From positions 1 through 64,000 of the forward strand of contig CAJWTF010000005.1 of assembly GCA_913046825.1 (NCBI GenBank): a stretch of 64,000 nt of DNA, read 5' to 3'. Origin of the DNA: an uncultured Rickettsiales bacterium. GTDB taxonomy: Bacteria > Pseudomonadota > Alphaproteobacteria > UBA8366. The notes beneath the pieces are model-generated. The model did not search any database. It was not told where the DNA came from and worked only from the letters and a program-made list of their open reading frames with translations. Both the position numbers and the translations under genes were made by a program. The stretch's first letter is position 1; each line of letters begins with the position of its first letter. Shown here piece after piece: positions 53,550-63,490 of this stretch.

Positions 53550-54387
53550 ATGATGGCGGGGAGATTCCCCCCTTTGAGTACGCTGCGCGCCTTTGAGGCG
53601 GCGGCGCGTCATCTGAGTTTCACGCAAGCGGCAGCAGAGCTGTTCGTGGCTCAAGCGGCGATCAGTCACCAAATTAAAACCCTGGAAGAATGGCTTGGCC
53701 TAAAACTCTTCCGTCGAATGAACCGCCGCCAGCTTCTGACCGACGAAGACCAAGCCTATACAGCCCCGATCCGGGATACGCTCTAAAGTCGCCAGCGCGA
53801 TGACTTCCTTTGCTGCAAACTGGCTCTTTCCCCCGTCTCGACCAATTCAGCCGATTGCATCTGGAGATCGACATCCACGTCGACGTGCGGGACGATCTGA
53901 CGAATTTCTCACGCGACGGCGTCAATTTTACCTTGCGCTGACGCACCGATGACTGCCCGGACCTCGCGCCGGAATGGTTTCTGGCCGAGGAAGCCTTCCC
54001 CGTCTGTAGTCAAAATTGGTGGAAGACGGTCCGCACCCACTCCAGCCGCCGGAAGACCTTAAACACCACACGCTTATACATGACTTTACAAAACGGCTCT
54101 GGGACCGCTGGTTGGAGCTCGCCGGGGTGAGCGGTGTCGACGCGGACCACGGTCCCTCGTTCAACCTGCTCAATCTGGATATCGATGCTGTTATTGCTGG
54201 TGAGGTGATGACGCTTGCTCAAAGCGCCATCGTGCAAGGCGCGCTTGACGACGGCCACCTCATCAAACCATTCGACCTGATGATACAGTCCGCTAACTCG
54301 TACTTTTTCGTCTGCCCGCAGAAAATTGCGGAACGCCCAAAGATCGTCGCCTTCCGGGACTGGATTGTCGAACAGCCAAATTCCTAG
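53550..54387 (+). pseudogene. LysR-family regulator (GcvA-like) with frameshifts and internal deletion
   Basis: ATG 53550 gives an intact-looking helix-turn-helix: PLSTLRAFEAAARHLSFTQA and AAISHQIKTLEEWLGLKLFR, with a TAA at 53784 after RDTL. The following effector-domain part is scrambled over two frames with stops, and the C-terminal half returns as HPLQPPEDLKHHTLIHDFTK, RWLELAGVSGVDADHGPSFN and PKIVAFRDWIVEQ to TAG 54387. The dimerisation segment between about residues 80 and 150 is shortened. Its DNA-binding domain alone may still be made. Confidence 0.85.
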
Positions 54388-55535
54388 ATCCGCTTCGCGA
54401 CCTCTTCGAGCATGACCTCTGTGGCGCCGCCACCGACGGACTGGACGCGGGCGTCGCGAGTCATGCGTTCGATGGTACTCTCGCGCATATAGCCGAAGCC
54501 ACCGTGGAATTGTTGGCAATCGTACATAACCTTGTTCACCAACTCGCCGCAATAAGCCTTCACCATCGAAACTTCCTTGACGCAATCGATCCCCTGGGTG
54601 TCGAGCCAGGCGGCGTGATAGACAAGATGCCGCCCCGCCTCAACCTCAGACAACCGCTGTGAGAGCCGCTGACGGATCGCCTGTTTGTCCCACAATACCC
54701 CGTCGAAGGCCTTGCGCTCCTTGACGTATTCCAAGGTCAGTTCGATTGCCTTTTGCGCCTCGCCCATGGATTGGGCGCCAAGCACCAGACGCTCATTCTG
54801 AAAATTCTGCATGATCGCATAGAAGCCGCGATGTACCTCGCCGAGCACATTGGCGTCGGACACGAAACAATTGTCGAAGATCAGCTCCGCGGTGTCCGAA
54901 CTGCGCCAGCCCATCTTGTCGAGAGAACGCCCGACACTGAAACCCTCAACGCCCTTTTCCACGATGAACATGGTGACTTCGCGTGACCGGATACCGGCAT
55001 CGGGATCACCCGACTTCGCTGCAACAAAATAAAGGTCCCCATGTACGCCGTTGGTGATGAACATTTTCGCGCCGTTCAAAATCCATCCACCATCAGTGCG
55101 CGTGGCGCGGGTGCGGATGGCCGCGACATCGGAGCCCGCATCCGGCTCGGTCACACCGACGGCAGTAATCAATTCGCCGGAGACGACCTTCTCTAAGAAC
55201 CGCACCTTCTGTTCATCATTGCCCGCGTTCACCAAATGCGGCGAAGCCATGTCCGTGTGTACCAAAACCGTGATCGCAAAACCGCCGAAGGTCGAGCGGC
55301 CCATCTCCTCCGACAGCACCATGGTCGCGATAGTGTCGAGTTCCGCTCCGCCAAAGGATTCGGGATAGCGGATGCCGAAGAAGCCGAGCTCACCCATGCG
55401 CTTGAGCGATTCGCGAGGCACCATTCCCGCCGCTTCCCATTCATCTCCGTTCGGCGTTACCTCCGCCTCAATGAAACGGCGCAGCTGATTGCGCAGCATG
55501 CGATGTTCATCCGTGAGGTAAATCGGGTCGTGCAT
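54384..55535 (-). CDS. acyl-CoA dehydrogenase
   Basis: A 383-residue acyl-CoA dehydrogenase with AVGVTEPDAGSDVAAIRT, LNGAKMFITNGVHGDL, KMGWRSSDTAELIFDNC and QFHGGFGYMRESTIERMTRD. An acidic residue in YCGELVNKVMYD is near the usual catalytic position. A GAGGGAG ribosome site precedes the ATG, which is 5 bp after the aminotransferase stop, so the two form a unit. The first four bases overlap the broken LysR's end. Substrate chain length unknown. Confidence 0.9.
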   Translation of the reverse strand: MHDPIYLTDEHRMLRNQLRRFIEAEVTPNGDEWEAAGMVPRESLKRMGELGFFGIRYPESFGGAELDTIATMVLSEEMGRSTFGGFAITVLVHTDMASPHLVNAGNDEQKVRFLEKVVSGELITAVGVTEPDAGSDVAAIRTRATRTDGGWILNGAKMFITNGVHGDLYFVAAKSGDPDAGIRSREVTMFIVEKGVEGFSVGRSLDKMGWRSSDTAELIFDNCFVSDANVLGEVHRGFYAIMQNFQNERLVLGAQSMGEAQKAIELTLEYVKERKAFDGVLWDKQAIRQRLSQRLSEVEAGRHLVYHAAWLDTQGIDCVKEVSMVKAYCGELVNKVMYDCQQFHGGFGYMRESTIERMTRDARVQSVGGGATEVMLEEVAKRI

Positions 55536-55540
55536 GCTCT

Positions 55541-56722
55541 CTACACTCCCTCATCCAGCGCCCGCGCTAATCGGTTCATGGCCTCGTCGATGCGCTCAGG
55601 GGATTGCGCGAAACAAAGGCGCAACCAGCCCTCGCCCGACGGTCCAAATGCCGTCCCAGGCGCCACGCCGACCTTGTACTCAAGCGCCAAGCGTTTGGCG
55701 AACTCGAGGCTGTTCTCCATCCCATCGACCTTGAAGAAAGCGTAGAAGGCTGCAGCGGGTGGGTTGTAGATTACACGCGGCATGTCCGCGAGGCGCCGGC
55801 TGGCGGCGTCGCGCCCGACCCGGCACAGCTCCACCATTGCGGCCACGGTGTCTTCCCCGTCCCGCACAGCGACAATGCCTGCTTCCTGCAGGAATTCGGG
55901 CGTGCCGCTGGTGTTGAATTCCACCAAATCGCCTAGCTGCTCAGAGATCCACGCCGGATGGGTCAACCATCCCATGCGCCAGCCGGTCATGGCCCAGGAC
56001 TTGGAAAAACTGTTCACCACCACGACCGGATCGTCCGGCGTGGCGATCTCCAGGAACGAGGGCGCGACCCGGCGGTCGTAGACAAGACGACCATAGACCT
56101 CGTCAGCGAGAATCCAGATACCACTCGCCCGGCAGAAATCGAGGATCGCCTGCTGCTGGTCCTGCTCCATCATCCAACCAGTCGGATTGCCGGGTGAATT
56201 GACGAAGATCAGCCGAGTGCGGTCATCCGCCGCCGCGAATAGCTTGTCGAGATCGAGGTGCCAATCGCCTTGGCTATTGGCGTCGAGGCTGACGCGGCGC
56301 ACCTCGCCACCCATCACCTGCGCCGCCGACGCGCCGTTCGGCCAGATCGGATCGACCAGTAGGATATTGTCGCCAGCGCCGACCAATGCCTGCATCAGCA
56401 TCATGATCCCGGTCATGCCCGACGACGTGACCGTCACGCGCTCGGTCGAAACGTCGATCCCATAGAGCCCGCCGGTATAAGTGGCGAGCATCTCCCGCAA
56501 GGCGGGGATGCCCCATTTGTGGGTATAGAAGGTTTGCCCCCGCCTCAGCGCAGCAGACGCCGCGTCGCAGATAAAGTCCGGTGTTTTGACATCGGATTCC
56601 CCATACCACATCGCGATGACATCCGGATCGTCCATCGCCAAGGTCGAGACCTGCATGATCTGCTGAGTTTCGATGGCGAGCACTTCGGGGCGCAGGGGTG
56701 CGATTTTCAGGCGAGAATTCAT
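55541..56722 (-). CDS. pyridoxal-phosphate aminotransferase (class I/II)
   Basis: ATG 56722 gives 393 residues of an AspC/AatA-like fold-type-I aminotransferase. TVTSSGMTGIMMLMQALVG, FVNSPGNPTGWMMEQ, ILADEVYGRLVYD and the PLP-lysine motif VNSFSKSWAMTGWRMG are all present; the C-terminal RLCFAQSPERIDEAMNRL ends the fold. The open frame upstream of 56722 is not similar to the family. It is followed 5 bp later by the acyl-CoA dehydrogenase, suggesting branched- or aromatic-amino-acid degradation (inference). Confidence 0.9.
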   Translation of the reverse strand: MNSRLKIAPLRPEVLAIETQQIMQVSTLAMDDPDVIAMWYGESDVKTPDFICDAASAALRRGQTFYTHKWGIPALREMLATYTGGLYGIDVSTERVTVTSSGMTGIMMLMQALVGAGDNILLVDPIWPNGASAAQVMGGEVRRVSLDANSQGDWHLDLDKLFAAADDRTRLIFVNSPGNPTGWMMEQDQQQAILDFCRASGIWILADEVYGRLVYDRRVAPSFLEIATPDDPVVVVNSFSKSWAMTGWRMGWLTHPAWISEQLGDLVEFNTSGTPEFLQEAGIVAVRDGEDTVAAMVELCRVGRDAASRRLADMPRVIYNPPAAAFYAFFKVDGMENSLEFAKRLALEYKVGVAPGTAFGPSGEGWLRLCFAQSPERIDEAMNRLARALDEGV

Positions 56723-56879
56723 GGCGTTCCATTTCCGTCGAGCGGGGAAGCCGCAGGTTTTAGCAGTTTCCCCAAAGCTTCGTAAGTCGAATATTGAGCA
56801 ATCCGGTGACTGCGCTTGGACGGCGCGCCGCCGCGCCTTAGTTTCCCTCTCAACCAAAATTCAGAGTGGGAGTAAATCC

Positions 56880-57176
56880 ATGAGCAAAATCGCCCTCGTC
56901 GTCGAGTTCAACATCAAAGCGGGCCAACGCGACGCCTTTCTTGAAATCATCCGTGGCCATGCCGCCGGCACCAAACTGGACGAGGAAGGCTGCCTGCAAT
57001 TCGACGTGCTGATCCCGGAAGACGATGACAACAAGGTCATGCTGGTGGAGATGTACCGCGACGACGCGGCCCTCGACATCCACATCGCCTCGCCGCGCCT
57101 TCAAGCGACCCGCGGCGCCTATGGCGACATGATCGAAAGCCGTAACATCGCGAAGACGCGCGTTGACGGTTCGTAA
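56880..57176 (+). CDS. antibiotic-biosynthesis-monooxygenase (ABM)-domain protein
   Basis: A 98-residue dimeric alpha-beta barrel protein: ALVVEFNIKAGQRDAFLEII, GCLQFDVLIPED and VMLVEMYRDDAALDIHIASP are the ABM landmarks. Such proteins act as small quinone monooxygenases (YgiN-like) or heme-degrading enzymes. A GTGGGAG ribosome site precedes the ATG. The broken cupin gene follows about 47 bp later. Confidence 0.87.
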   Translation: MSKIALVVEFNIKAGQRDAFLEIIRGHAAGTKLDEEGCLQFDVLIPEDDDNKVMLVEMYRDDAALDIHIASPRLQATRGAYGDMIESRNIAKTRVDGS

Positions 57177-57223
57177 GCGGAAAAGACGCAAGGTCGGGTG
57201 AGACCTTCGTTAGAGAGCGGACC

Positions 57224-57499
57224 ATGAAATGCTCGCGGATATATGCGACGGAAGATGGCGAGTCGCATTTCGATGAGGTCGATTGACACACAGTGCCCGA
57301 ACGTATGCTGACCGTCAGGCTTGATGGTGCGTTGGAATACGAAACTAGTGACGGAGAGGTCCGGACCGTCGCATAGGGCGGTTTCGTCCTTGTCGAGGAC
57401 ACGCACGGCAAAGGACACCTGTCGCGCCATTCGCCGGACTCGCAGTTTGTCCGGTGGATCACCGTGCCGGATGGATTTGATGCGCCGATGATGACCTAA
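57224..57499 (+). pseudogene. cupin-domain remnant with internal loss and two stops
   Basis: ATG 57224 begins MKCSRIYATEDGESHFDEVD, then TGA at 57284 and, in the same frame, RMLTVRLDGALEYETSDGEV, TAG at 57374, and FVLVEDTHGKGHLSRH to TAA 57499. The GKGH motif belongs to the second cupin box; the first cupin box and its His ligands are missing, so a segment has been deleted between about residues 20 and 25. The TGA has no Cys-like context, so it is a plain stop. Confidence 0.75.
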
Positions 57500-57592
57500 T
57501 TGCCGAGCATTCCTTGAGGTCATCCCGGGCGAAAGTAACGATCAGGGCCTCGTTCTGGATCGGCCGTTCGGAAAGACGCCACGGCTCGCGTG

Positions 57593-58432
57593 TCACGGTT
57601 TATCTGGGTTATACACCTTGATCGGATAGTACTGCTTGTAGACGTCCCGCTGGTTCTCCCAGGACACCCCGGTCGCCGCGCCGCCGTCGACGACAATGGC
57701 TTGGCCGGTCACGAAGGTGGAGCGGTCGCTGGCCAGATAGAGGGCCATATTGGCAATGTCTTCCGGGCGGCCGACGCGGGGGATCGGTTGTTGGTAGTCC
57801 ATACCCTCAATCCGCTCTTCGATCTTCTCCGCCGGGCGGCCCACCGTATTGGTTGAGAGCGGGGTCGCGATATAACCAGGGCAGATCGCGTTGACGCGGA
57901 TCGAGTGCTCACCGAGCGACATCGCCGTCACTTTCGACATCTGCACGACCGCAGCCTTGCAGACGGAATAGATCAACGGGCCACGTCCAGCGGTCACCGC
58001 CGCGATGCTGCCGGTATTGATAATGCTGCCGGATCCCTGCTTCTTCATGATCGGGATGGCATGTTTCATACCAAGGAAAACACCTCGCACCAACACATCG
58101 AAGCTCATGTCGAACTCTTCCACGGGAATATCTTCGATCGGACCGAGCACGCCGCCGAATCCCGCATTGTTGAAGATGCAATCTAGACGGCCCCAGTTGC
58201 CAACCGCCTTATCGACGGCGGCTTTAACCTGATCTTCCTGGCGAACCTCGACCTCGACGAAGGCGACCGCATCACCAAGTTCGGCCGCGAGTTCCTCGCC
58301 GCGTTCCTTCTGCATATCGGCGATCACAACCCGGGCACCCTCCTCTACGAACAAGCGCACCGTTGCCTCGCCGATACCGCTTGCGCCGCCGGTCACAACC
58401 GCAACTTTGCCGTCCATTTCCATCTTAGCCAT
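57593..58432 (-). CDS. SDR family oxidoreductase
   Basis: A 279-residue classical SDR from ATG 58432, chosen because a GGAAGA ribosome site is eight bases upstream; a second ATG three codons earlier is possible. TGGASGIGEATVRLF, FNNAGFGG, a Ser in NTGSIAAV, catalytic YSVCKAA and NAICPGYIATPLS are present. DMQKERGEELA after strand 2 suggests NAD(H). An MFS gene is divergent, about 95 bp away. Confidence 0.9.
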   Translation of the reverse strand: MAKMEMDGKVAVVTGGASGIGEATVRLFVEEGARVVIADMQKERGEELAAELGDAVAFVEVEVRQEDQVKAAVDKAVGNWGRLDCIFNNAGFGGVLGPIEDIPVEEFDMSFDVLVRGVFLGMKHAIPIMKKQGSGSIINTGSIAAVTAGRGPLIYSVCKAAVVQMSKVTAMSLGEHSIRVNAICPGYIATPLSTNTVGRPAEKIEERIEGMDYQQPIPRVGRPEDIANMALYLASDRSTFVTGQAIVVDGGAATGVSWENQRDVYKQYYPIKVYNPDKP

Positions 58433-58526
58433 TTCCCCCATTCTTCCGTCTCCGTTGCAGCGAATCTTCCCTTTTTAGCGAGATGGTGCGATTAAGACGG
58501 GAAGCGACCCACATAGGCGGTCGCCG

Positions 58527-59735
58527 ATGGGAAGGATTCCCGTGCCTCTCAAGCTCGCTGCATTCGCCCGGCCCGAAGCGCCGGCCTTCCTGCTCCTGTT
58601 CACTTTGGACAACCTGGCGCGTGCGATGCTGGTGACCGTTGTGCCGCTGCAAGCCTACGCGCTGCTGGCTGACGCACAAAAGGTCAGCGTCCTGTATTTC
58701 ATCGCGGGCACAATCGGGCTTTGCGGGAGTTTGACCGTCCCCTTTCTGGTGACCCGTCTTTACCGTCGGGGCACGTTGACGTTCGGATTTGGTTGCTGGC
58801 TGTTAGCAGCGCTACTCTTGGGACAAGAACAGCTTTGGTACCTTGTACCCGGACTCGCCTTGCAGATGTTCGCCGGCGCATCCGTGACCATCTGTCTCAA
58901 TCTGTATGTGCTCGACAACGTTCCAAAAGATAATTTCACCCGCTTCGAGCCAACGCGGATGTTCCTTGCCGGGATCGGCTGGATCTCCGGTCCCGTCGTC
59001 GGCGTCTATCTCTCGACCCGAGTGGTCTCCTGGGCGCCCTATCTGTTGAGCGCTGCTTTCATGGGCACGATGTATCTCTATTTCCGCTATCTGCGCGTGC
59101 CGCGCGCGCGCGTCAATCCAAGCGCATCACGACCACAAGCAAACCCAGTCAAATTTGTGCGGCGCTTCTTTCAACAACCTCGACTTGCCCTTGCCTGGGG
59201 CCTATCCGTCGGTCGATCCGCTTGGTGGAATATGTTTTACATCTACGCACCGATCTTCGCGGTTGCGACAGGGCTTGGCGACGAAGCGGGCGGCATCATT
59301 TCCTCGTTAGGCTCGGTCGGGCTGTTTACCGTCATGCTTTGGGGACGGGTTGGCCGGCAAATGGGAATTCGCTGGCTGCTGATCTTTGGCTACGGGCTGA
59401 CAGGGATTATCTCGATCCTCGTCGGGTTATTGATGGGCTCCCCATGGGTGGGCGCGGCACTGCTGGTCGCCGCCGCATTCGCCGCCAGCATTACGGATGG
59501 CCCAGGAAACGTGCCATTCATGCGTTCGGTTCACCCACACGAGCGGTCGGCCATGACCAGTGTCTATTCGACTTACCGCGAGGCTTCCCGACTCAGCATG
59601 CCCGCCGCTTATTCCCTGGTCTTACTCGTTTTCCCGCTACCGGCGGTTTTCCTGGCCAGTGGTGGCATTATGCTCGGGCTGGCGGGATTATCCCGATACT
59701 TACCCCGCCGTTTCGGTCTCGACCGGCGCACATGA
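58527..59735 (+). CDS. MFS transporter (12 TM)
   Basis: A 402-residue transporter with about 12 hydrophobic segments, such as FLLLFTLDNLARAMLVTVV at the N-terminus and LVAAAFAASITDGPGNVPFM in the second half. The FEPTRMFLAGIGWISGPVVG segment after helix 4 resembles a motif-C region. It belongs to a different MFS branch from the DHA2 proteins; the substrate is unknown. Convergent with the M20 peptidase gene. Confidence 0.85.
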   Translation: MGRIPVPLKLAAFARPEAPAFLLLFTLDNLARAMLVTVVPLQAYALLADAQKVSVLYFIAGTIGLCGSLTVPFLVTRLYRRGTLTFGFGCWLLAALLLGQEQLWYLVPGLALQMFAGASVTICLNLYVLDNVPKDNFTRFEPTRMFLAGIGWISGPVVGVYLSTRVVSWAPYLLSAAFMGTMYLYFRYLRVPRARVNPSASRPQANPVKFVRRFFQQPRLALAWGLSVGRSAWWNMFYIYAPIFAVATGLGDEAGGIISSLGSVGLFTVMLWGRVGRQMGIRWLLIFGYGLTGIISILVGLLMGSPWVGAALLVAAAFAASITDGPGNVPFMRSVHPHERSAMTSVYSTYREASRLSMPAAYSLVLLVFPLPAVFLASGGIMLGLAGLSRYLPRRFGLDRRT

Positions 59736-59741
59736 AGCGGA

Positions 59742-60893
59742 CTACTCAAGCGTTTCAAACAGGCGCACCCAAAGCTTGGTCATCGGTTCGATCGACGAGA
59801 AGTAGATCGTCTCGTCCAACGTATGCGCGCCATGGCCGTCAGCGCCGAGCCCGTCCAACGTCGGAATACCGAGAGCGGCGGTAAAGTTACCGTCGCTGCC
59901 GCCGCCGGTCGCAGTATCCTGCAAGTCGAACCCGATCTCCGCCGCCAATCCCCGCGCGTGCTCGAAAAGGTCGGTGATCCCAGCGTCTTTCTTGTAGGGC
60001 GGCCGGTTGAGCCCGCCGGAGATTTCTAGCGTCACATCCGGATTGTAAGGCTTCAGGTTCAGAATTTTATTCACGTATTCTTCTGCCAATTCCGGTGTCG
60101 GCATACGGAGGTCGACACCGATGATGCATTCCCCTGGCACCACGTTGATGCCGGTGCCACCGTGAACCTCACCGACATTCGTCGTAATGCCGATATCGTA
60201 ATTCGTCATCGCCTCAATATCGACGATCTGGCGCGCCATCTCCAGGATCGCACTGCGACCGTCCTGATGGCGCAACCCGCTATGGGATTGTCGGCCGATG
60301 GTGCGGATATCGAACCGGGCAGCGCCCTTGCGTTCAGTTACGCATTTATTGCCGTCCCGCGCCGGCTCCGTCACCAGCACGTATTTATGTTTCTTCGCCT
60401 CATCCTCGATCATCGCTTGAGAGGTCGGGCTGCCAACTTCCTCTTCCGGCACGTACAGGAACGTTATGGGAAGCTTCGATGATTTTCCCTGCCGCACCAG
60501 ATGCTGATAGGCGTAATAGGCCATATGCGCCCCCGCCTTCATGTCGTAGATGCCGGGACCCTGGACATGATCATCCTCGCGCTTCCACGGCAGGACTTCA
60601 TCGATCAGCCCCATGGGATGGACGGTATCGAGGTGGGAGAGCACCAGGATACCGGGCTCTTCTCCCGGATGGCCCCAGCTGGTTTTGGCTTTCAGGATAT
60701 CGCCGTAGCCGTCGCGGCCCGGCACGCGGACGATTTCAGCCCCCAACGCCTGGATCGACTTCTCAACCAGATCGACCAGTTTGTTGACCTCTTCGCCCTC
60801 ATGGCTCGGCGTTTCGATATCCACCCAGGTCTTGATTCCCGCCAGAATTTCCTCCGGATCGATGACCGGTTGATTCGATACCCGTTCGTCCAT
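59742..60893 (-). CDS. M20-family metallopeptidase (glutamate carboxypeptidase-like)
   Basis: From ATG 60893 the product is 383 residues. The first zinc motif is LSHLDTVHPMG, the second DDHVQGPGIYDMKAGAHMAY with the bridging Asp, and YVPEEEVGSP supplies the catalytic Glu. RRAARFDIR-type and GGTGINVVPG dimerisation-domain motifs follow, and the final zinc His is in DGHGAHTLDETIYFSS. M20 enzymes remove C-terminal Glu or deacylate amino acids. A GGGAGG ribosome region precedes the start. Confidence 0.9.
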   Translation of the reverse strand: MDERVSNQPVIDPEEILAGIKTWVDIETPSHEGEEVNKLVDLVEKSIQALGAEIVRVPGRDGYGDILKAKTSWGHPGEEPGILVLSHLDTVHPMGLIDEVLPWKREDDHVQGPGIYDMKAGAHMAYYAYQHLVRQGKSSKLPITFLYVPEEEVGSPTSQAMIEDEAKKHKYVLVTEPARDGNKCVTERKGAARFDIRTIGRQSHSGLRHQDGRSAILEMARQIVDIEAMTNYDIGITTNVGEVHGGTGINVVPGECIIGVDLRMPTPELAEEYVNKILNLKPYNPDVTLEISGGLNRPPYKKDAGITDLFEHARGLAAEIGFDLQDTATGGGSDGNFTAALGIPTLDGLGADGHGAHTLDETIYFSSIEPMTKLWVRLFETLE

Positions 60894-61085
60894 TCCCAAT
60901 TCGCCTCCCAGTGCTAAATGGTATCTCGGTCGCCGCACGCTTTAGCTGTACAAGCGACCTTATGAGACCGGGATTTGGCAATGCCGGGGAAGTTCTGTCA
61001 AATACGTCACGCTCACGGTGGCATGCAGGGACACGCTGCGAGGAATACAACAACGGTCGATACGAACGGCCCTGGGAGAAAAAAT

Positions 61086-62321
61086 ATGGATTTCGAATAT
61101 TCGGAACGCACCATGAAACTTCGACGCGAAGTCGAGGAGTTCATGGATGCACACATTTATCCGAACGAGGACCTCTATTACGAACAGCTCAATGAAGGTG
61201 AGTCCCGCTGGGAAACACCGCCGATCCTGGAAGAGCTAAAGGCCAAGGCGAAATCCGCCGGTCTCTGGAACATGTTCCTGCCGGAAAGCGAGCGCGGTGC
61301 CGGGCTTACCAATATGGAATACACGCCGCTTTGCGAGATCATGGGTAAAGTTCATTTCGCGGGCGAGGTTTTCAACTGCTCCGCCCCCGATACCGGCAAT
61401 ATGGAGACGATCGAGCGCTACGGCACCGAAGAGCACAAGAAGCAGTGGCTGGAGCCATTGTTGAATGGCGAAATCCGCTCCGCCTTCGCGATGACCGAGC
61501 CTGCCGTGGCATCTTCCGATGCGATGAACATCGAATCGCGGATTGAGCGCGACGGCGACGAATATGTCCTCAACGGTCGCAAATGGTGGACGTCGGGTAT
61601 CGGCGATCCGCGCTGTAAGATCATCATCTTCATGGCGAAGAATGATCCGAAAGCGGAGCCCTATAAGCAACAATCGATGATCCTGGTCCCGGCCGACACC
61701 CCTGGGATCAAGGTGCATCGAATGCTGACCGTGATGGGTTACGACGATGCACCGCACGGCCACGGCGAAGTCGAGTTCAAGGACGTGCGCGTCCCTGTCT
61801 CAAATATGCTGCTTGGCGAAGGTCGCGGCTTCGAGATTGCTCAGGGCCGCCTCGGGCCGGGGCGTATCCACCACTGCATGCGTTTAATCGGTGTCGCCGA
61901 ACGCGCCCTCGAGCTGATGTGTAAGCGGGCGACCCAACGCACGACCTGGGGCAAAACCCTGGCGGAACGCGGCGTCACCCAAGAACGGATCGCACAAGCC
62001 CGCATCGATATCGAGATGCATCGTCTGTTGGTGTTGAAGGCCGCGTACATGATGGACACGGTCGGCAACAAGGCCGCACGCCAAGAGATCGCGATGATTA
62101 AGGTCGCGGCCCCGAACATGGCGCTCAACATCATCGACAACGCCATGCAGTTGCACGGCGGCGGCGCCATGAGCCAGGAGTTCCCACTCGCCTATATGTG
62201 GGCCCGGGCCCGCGCGCTCCGCTTCGCCGACGGCCCGGACGAGGTGCATCGCCAGCAAATCGCTCGTTTGGAACTGCGGGCTCAGCAAAACTGGACGCCA
62301 CGCGGTAAGGACGTTGATTAG
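61086..62321 (+). CDS. acyl-CoA dehydrogenase (ACAD10/11-like)
   Basis: A 411-residue acyl-CoA dehydrogenase starting [74 protein letters not shown] and [15 protein letters not shown] are typical of the ACAD10/11 group, whose members act on 2-methyl or long-chain substrates. The family catalytic Asp/Glu lies near [15 protein letters not shown]. The upstream open frame is not similar to the family. Stand-alone gene, followed by an intergenic repeat. Confidence 0.92.
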   Translation: MDFEYSERTMKLRREVEEFMDAHIYPNEDLYYEQLNEGESRWETPPILEELKAKAKSAGLWNMFLPESERGAGLTNMEYTPLCEIMGKVHFAGEVFNCSAPDTGNMETIERYGTEEHKKQWLEPLLNGEIRSAFAMTEPAVASSDAMNIESRIERDGDEYVLNGRKWWTSGIGDPRCKIIIFMAKNDPKAEPYKQQSMILVPADTPGIKVHRMLTVMGYDDAPHGHGEVEFKDVRVPVSNMLLGEGRGFEIAQGRLGPGRIHHCMRLIGVAERALELMCKRATQRTTWGKTLAERGVTQERIAQARIDIEMHRLLVLKAAYMMDTVGNKAARQEIAMIKVAAPNMALNIIDNAMQLHGGGAMSQEFPLAYMWARARALRFADGPDEVHRQQIARLELRAQQNWTPRGKDVD

Positions 62322-62349
62322 TTAGAAACGCCTGTTATCCAACCATTCG

Positions 62350-62476
62350 CGTCATTCCGGACGGCCCATGGGGCCGATCCGGAATTAGGGCCTGAGCATT
62401 ACCCAAGCGCGGTTTTTAGTTTGGCTGGCCTCAGGCTATAATTACGGGTTCCTGCTTTGCGGGCCCTGGAATGACG
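62350..62476. repeat. palindromic intergenic element (CGTCATTCC...GGAATGACG)
   Basis: CGTCATTCC (62350-62358) is the exact inverse of GGAATGACG (62468-62476), with nested stems GGCCC/GGGCC (62363-62375) and GCCTGAG/CTCAGGC (62390-62396 with 62430-62436). This arrangement is typical of dispersed proteobacterial intergenic elements. It occupies most of the 62322-62691 gap; the remaining bases show no gene. Confidence 0.7.
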
Positions 62477-62691
62477 TGAGATGGCAAGGCCCCTTTGGCA
62501 TAATTTTTCTAATCCGAAATCGTAAAAATTCCTCGTTTTAACGACACGTATTAGCGCCCACCTTCCAAGCAAGCATTAGTATTATTGCTCGATGGGAGCT
62601 CAGACGTGTTGACATATTCGAAAATCATCTCGCGGTTCGACGGCATTTCAATGCCGTCCCTCAATCGCAATCACAGAACACTTTTAAGCCC

Positions 62692-62874
62692 GTGGCGTCA
62701 TTCATCCGTTGGCTTGGCGAGCGCCGCAAGAGACAGACCGTGGCCCAACTTAAGCCGGCTCTAATCACCGATGTAGGGCTCAAGCGGATCGGCGATATTG
62801 TTATCCCGGCGGAGACGCCCGATCGCGCCAACGACGATTGCGCGGACATTTTTATCAGTCGCCGCGCGGCGTAA
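62692..62874 (+). CDS. small Arg/Lys-rich protein, DUF1127-like
   Basis: A 60-residue frame from GTG 62692 reads ASFIRWLGERRKRQTVAQLK then LITDVGLKRIGDIV, which aligns by eye with the DUF1127 core of the protein at 53208. No good ribosome site precedes the GTG, and the C-terminal half is not typical. It may be a real but divergent DUF1127 gene or a decayed one. Confidence 0.45.
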   Translation: MASFIRWLGERRKRQTVAQLKPALITDVGLKRIGDIVIPAETPDRANDDCADIFISRRAA

Positions 62875-62953
62875 CGTGCCGGCGAAATTGCCCCGGCACC
62901 GCACCGTCCTATTCTCCATAGCCAAGATTGCCGGCTATCGGAGATAGGACGCT

Positions 62954-63487
62954 ATGCTCGCACACCCTCATATACTGGCGCAGTACAACGCTTGGGCGAA
63001 TCAACGCCTGCACAGCATTTGCGCCGAGTTATCAGCCGAACAGGTCGCCGAAGATCGCGGCGCCTTCTTCGGCTCGATCCTGGGGACGCTAAACCACCTA
63101 TTGCTGGTCGATATCCTCTACCGCGAGCGTATCGAGGGAATCGATTCCACGTTCACAGGGTTGGACGAAATTCTACACACAGATTTGGCTGCTCTTTCCG
63201 CCCATCACGCAGAGGAAGACGCCCGCTGGATTGCACTCACAAAGGACGTAGATGTCGATCGCCTCAACGAGCCCTTCGTGTTCTGGACCCTCGGCCTCGA
63301 CAACCGCGACCGGCGTGAAGTGCCGAAACACATTTATTTCACCAATCTCGCCCAGCATCAGGCACACCATCGCGGACAGACCCACAACATGGTCAGCCAA
63401 GCCGGATTGAAGCCGCCATCACTTGGCTACATTGATTTCCGCATGAAGCTGGACCGCTCGCTGATCACCACCCCAGACGAGACCTAA
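62954..63487 (+). CDS. DinB-family protein
   Basis: A 177-residue four-helix-bundle protein with the metal-binding His triad of the DinB/YfiT superfamily: LNHLLLVDILY near residue 48 and HQAHHRGQTHNMV near 136. LAQYNAWANQRLHSICAEL starts the first helix. Some members are thiol transferases such as bacillithiol or mycothiol S-transferases; no target thiol is suggested. A GGAGAT ribosome site precedes the ATG. The next gene begins 3 bp after the stop. Confidence 0.88.
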   Translation: MLAHPHILAQYNAWANQRLHSICAELSAEQVAEDRGAFFGSILGTLNHLLLVDILYRERIEGIDSTFTGLDEILHTDLAALSAHHAEEDARWIALTKDVDVDRLNEPFVFWTLGLDNRDRREVPKHIYFTNLAQHQAHHRGQTHNMVSQAGLKPPSLGYIDFRMKLDRSLITTPDET

Positions 63488-63490
63488 TAG

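Noticed and set aside
57284..57286. TGA in the cupin remnant as selenocysteine
   Set aside because: No Cys-like motif around it, a second in-frame stop (TAG) and a deleted first cupin box show decay.
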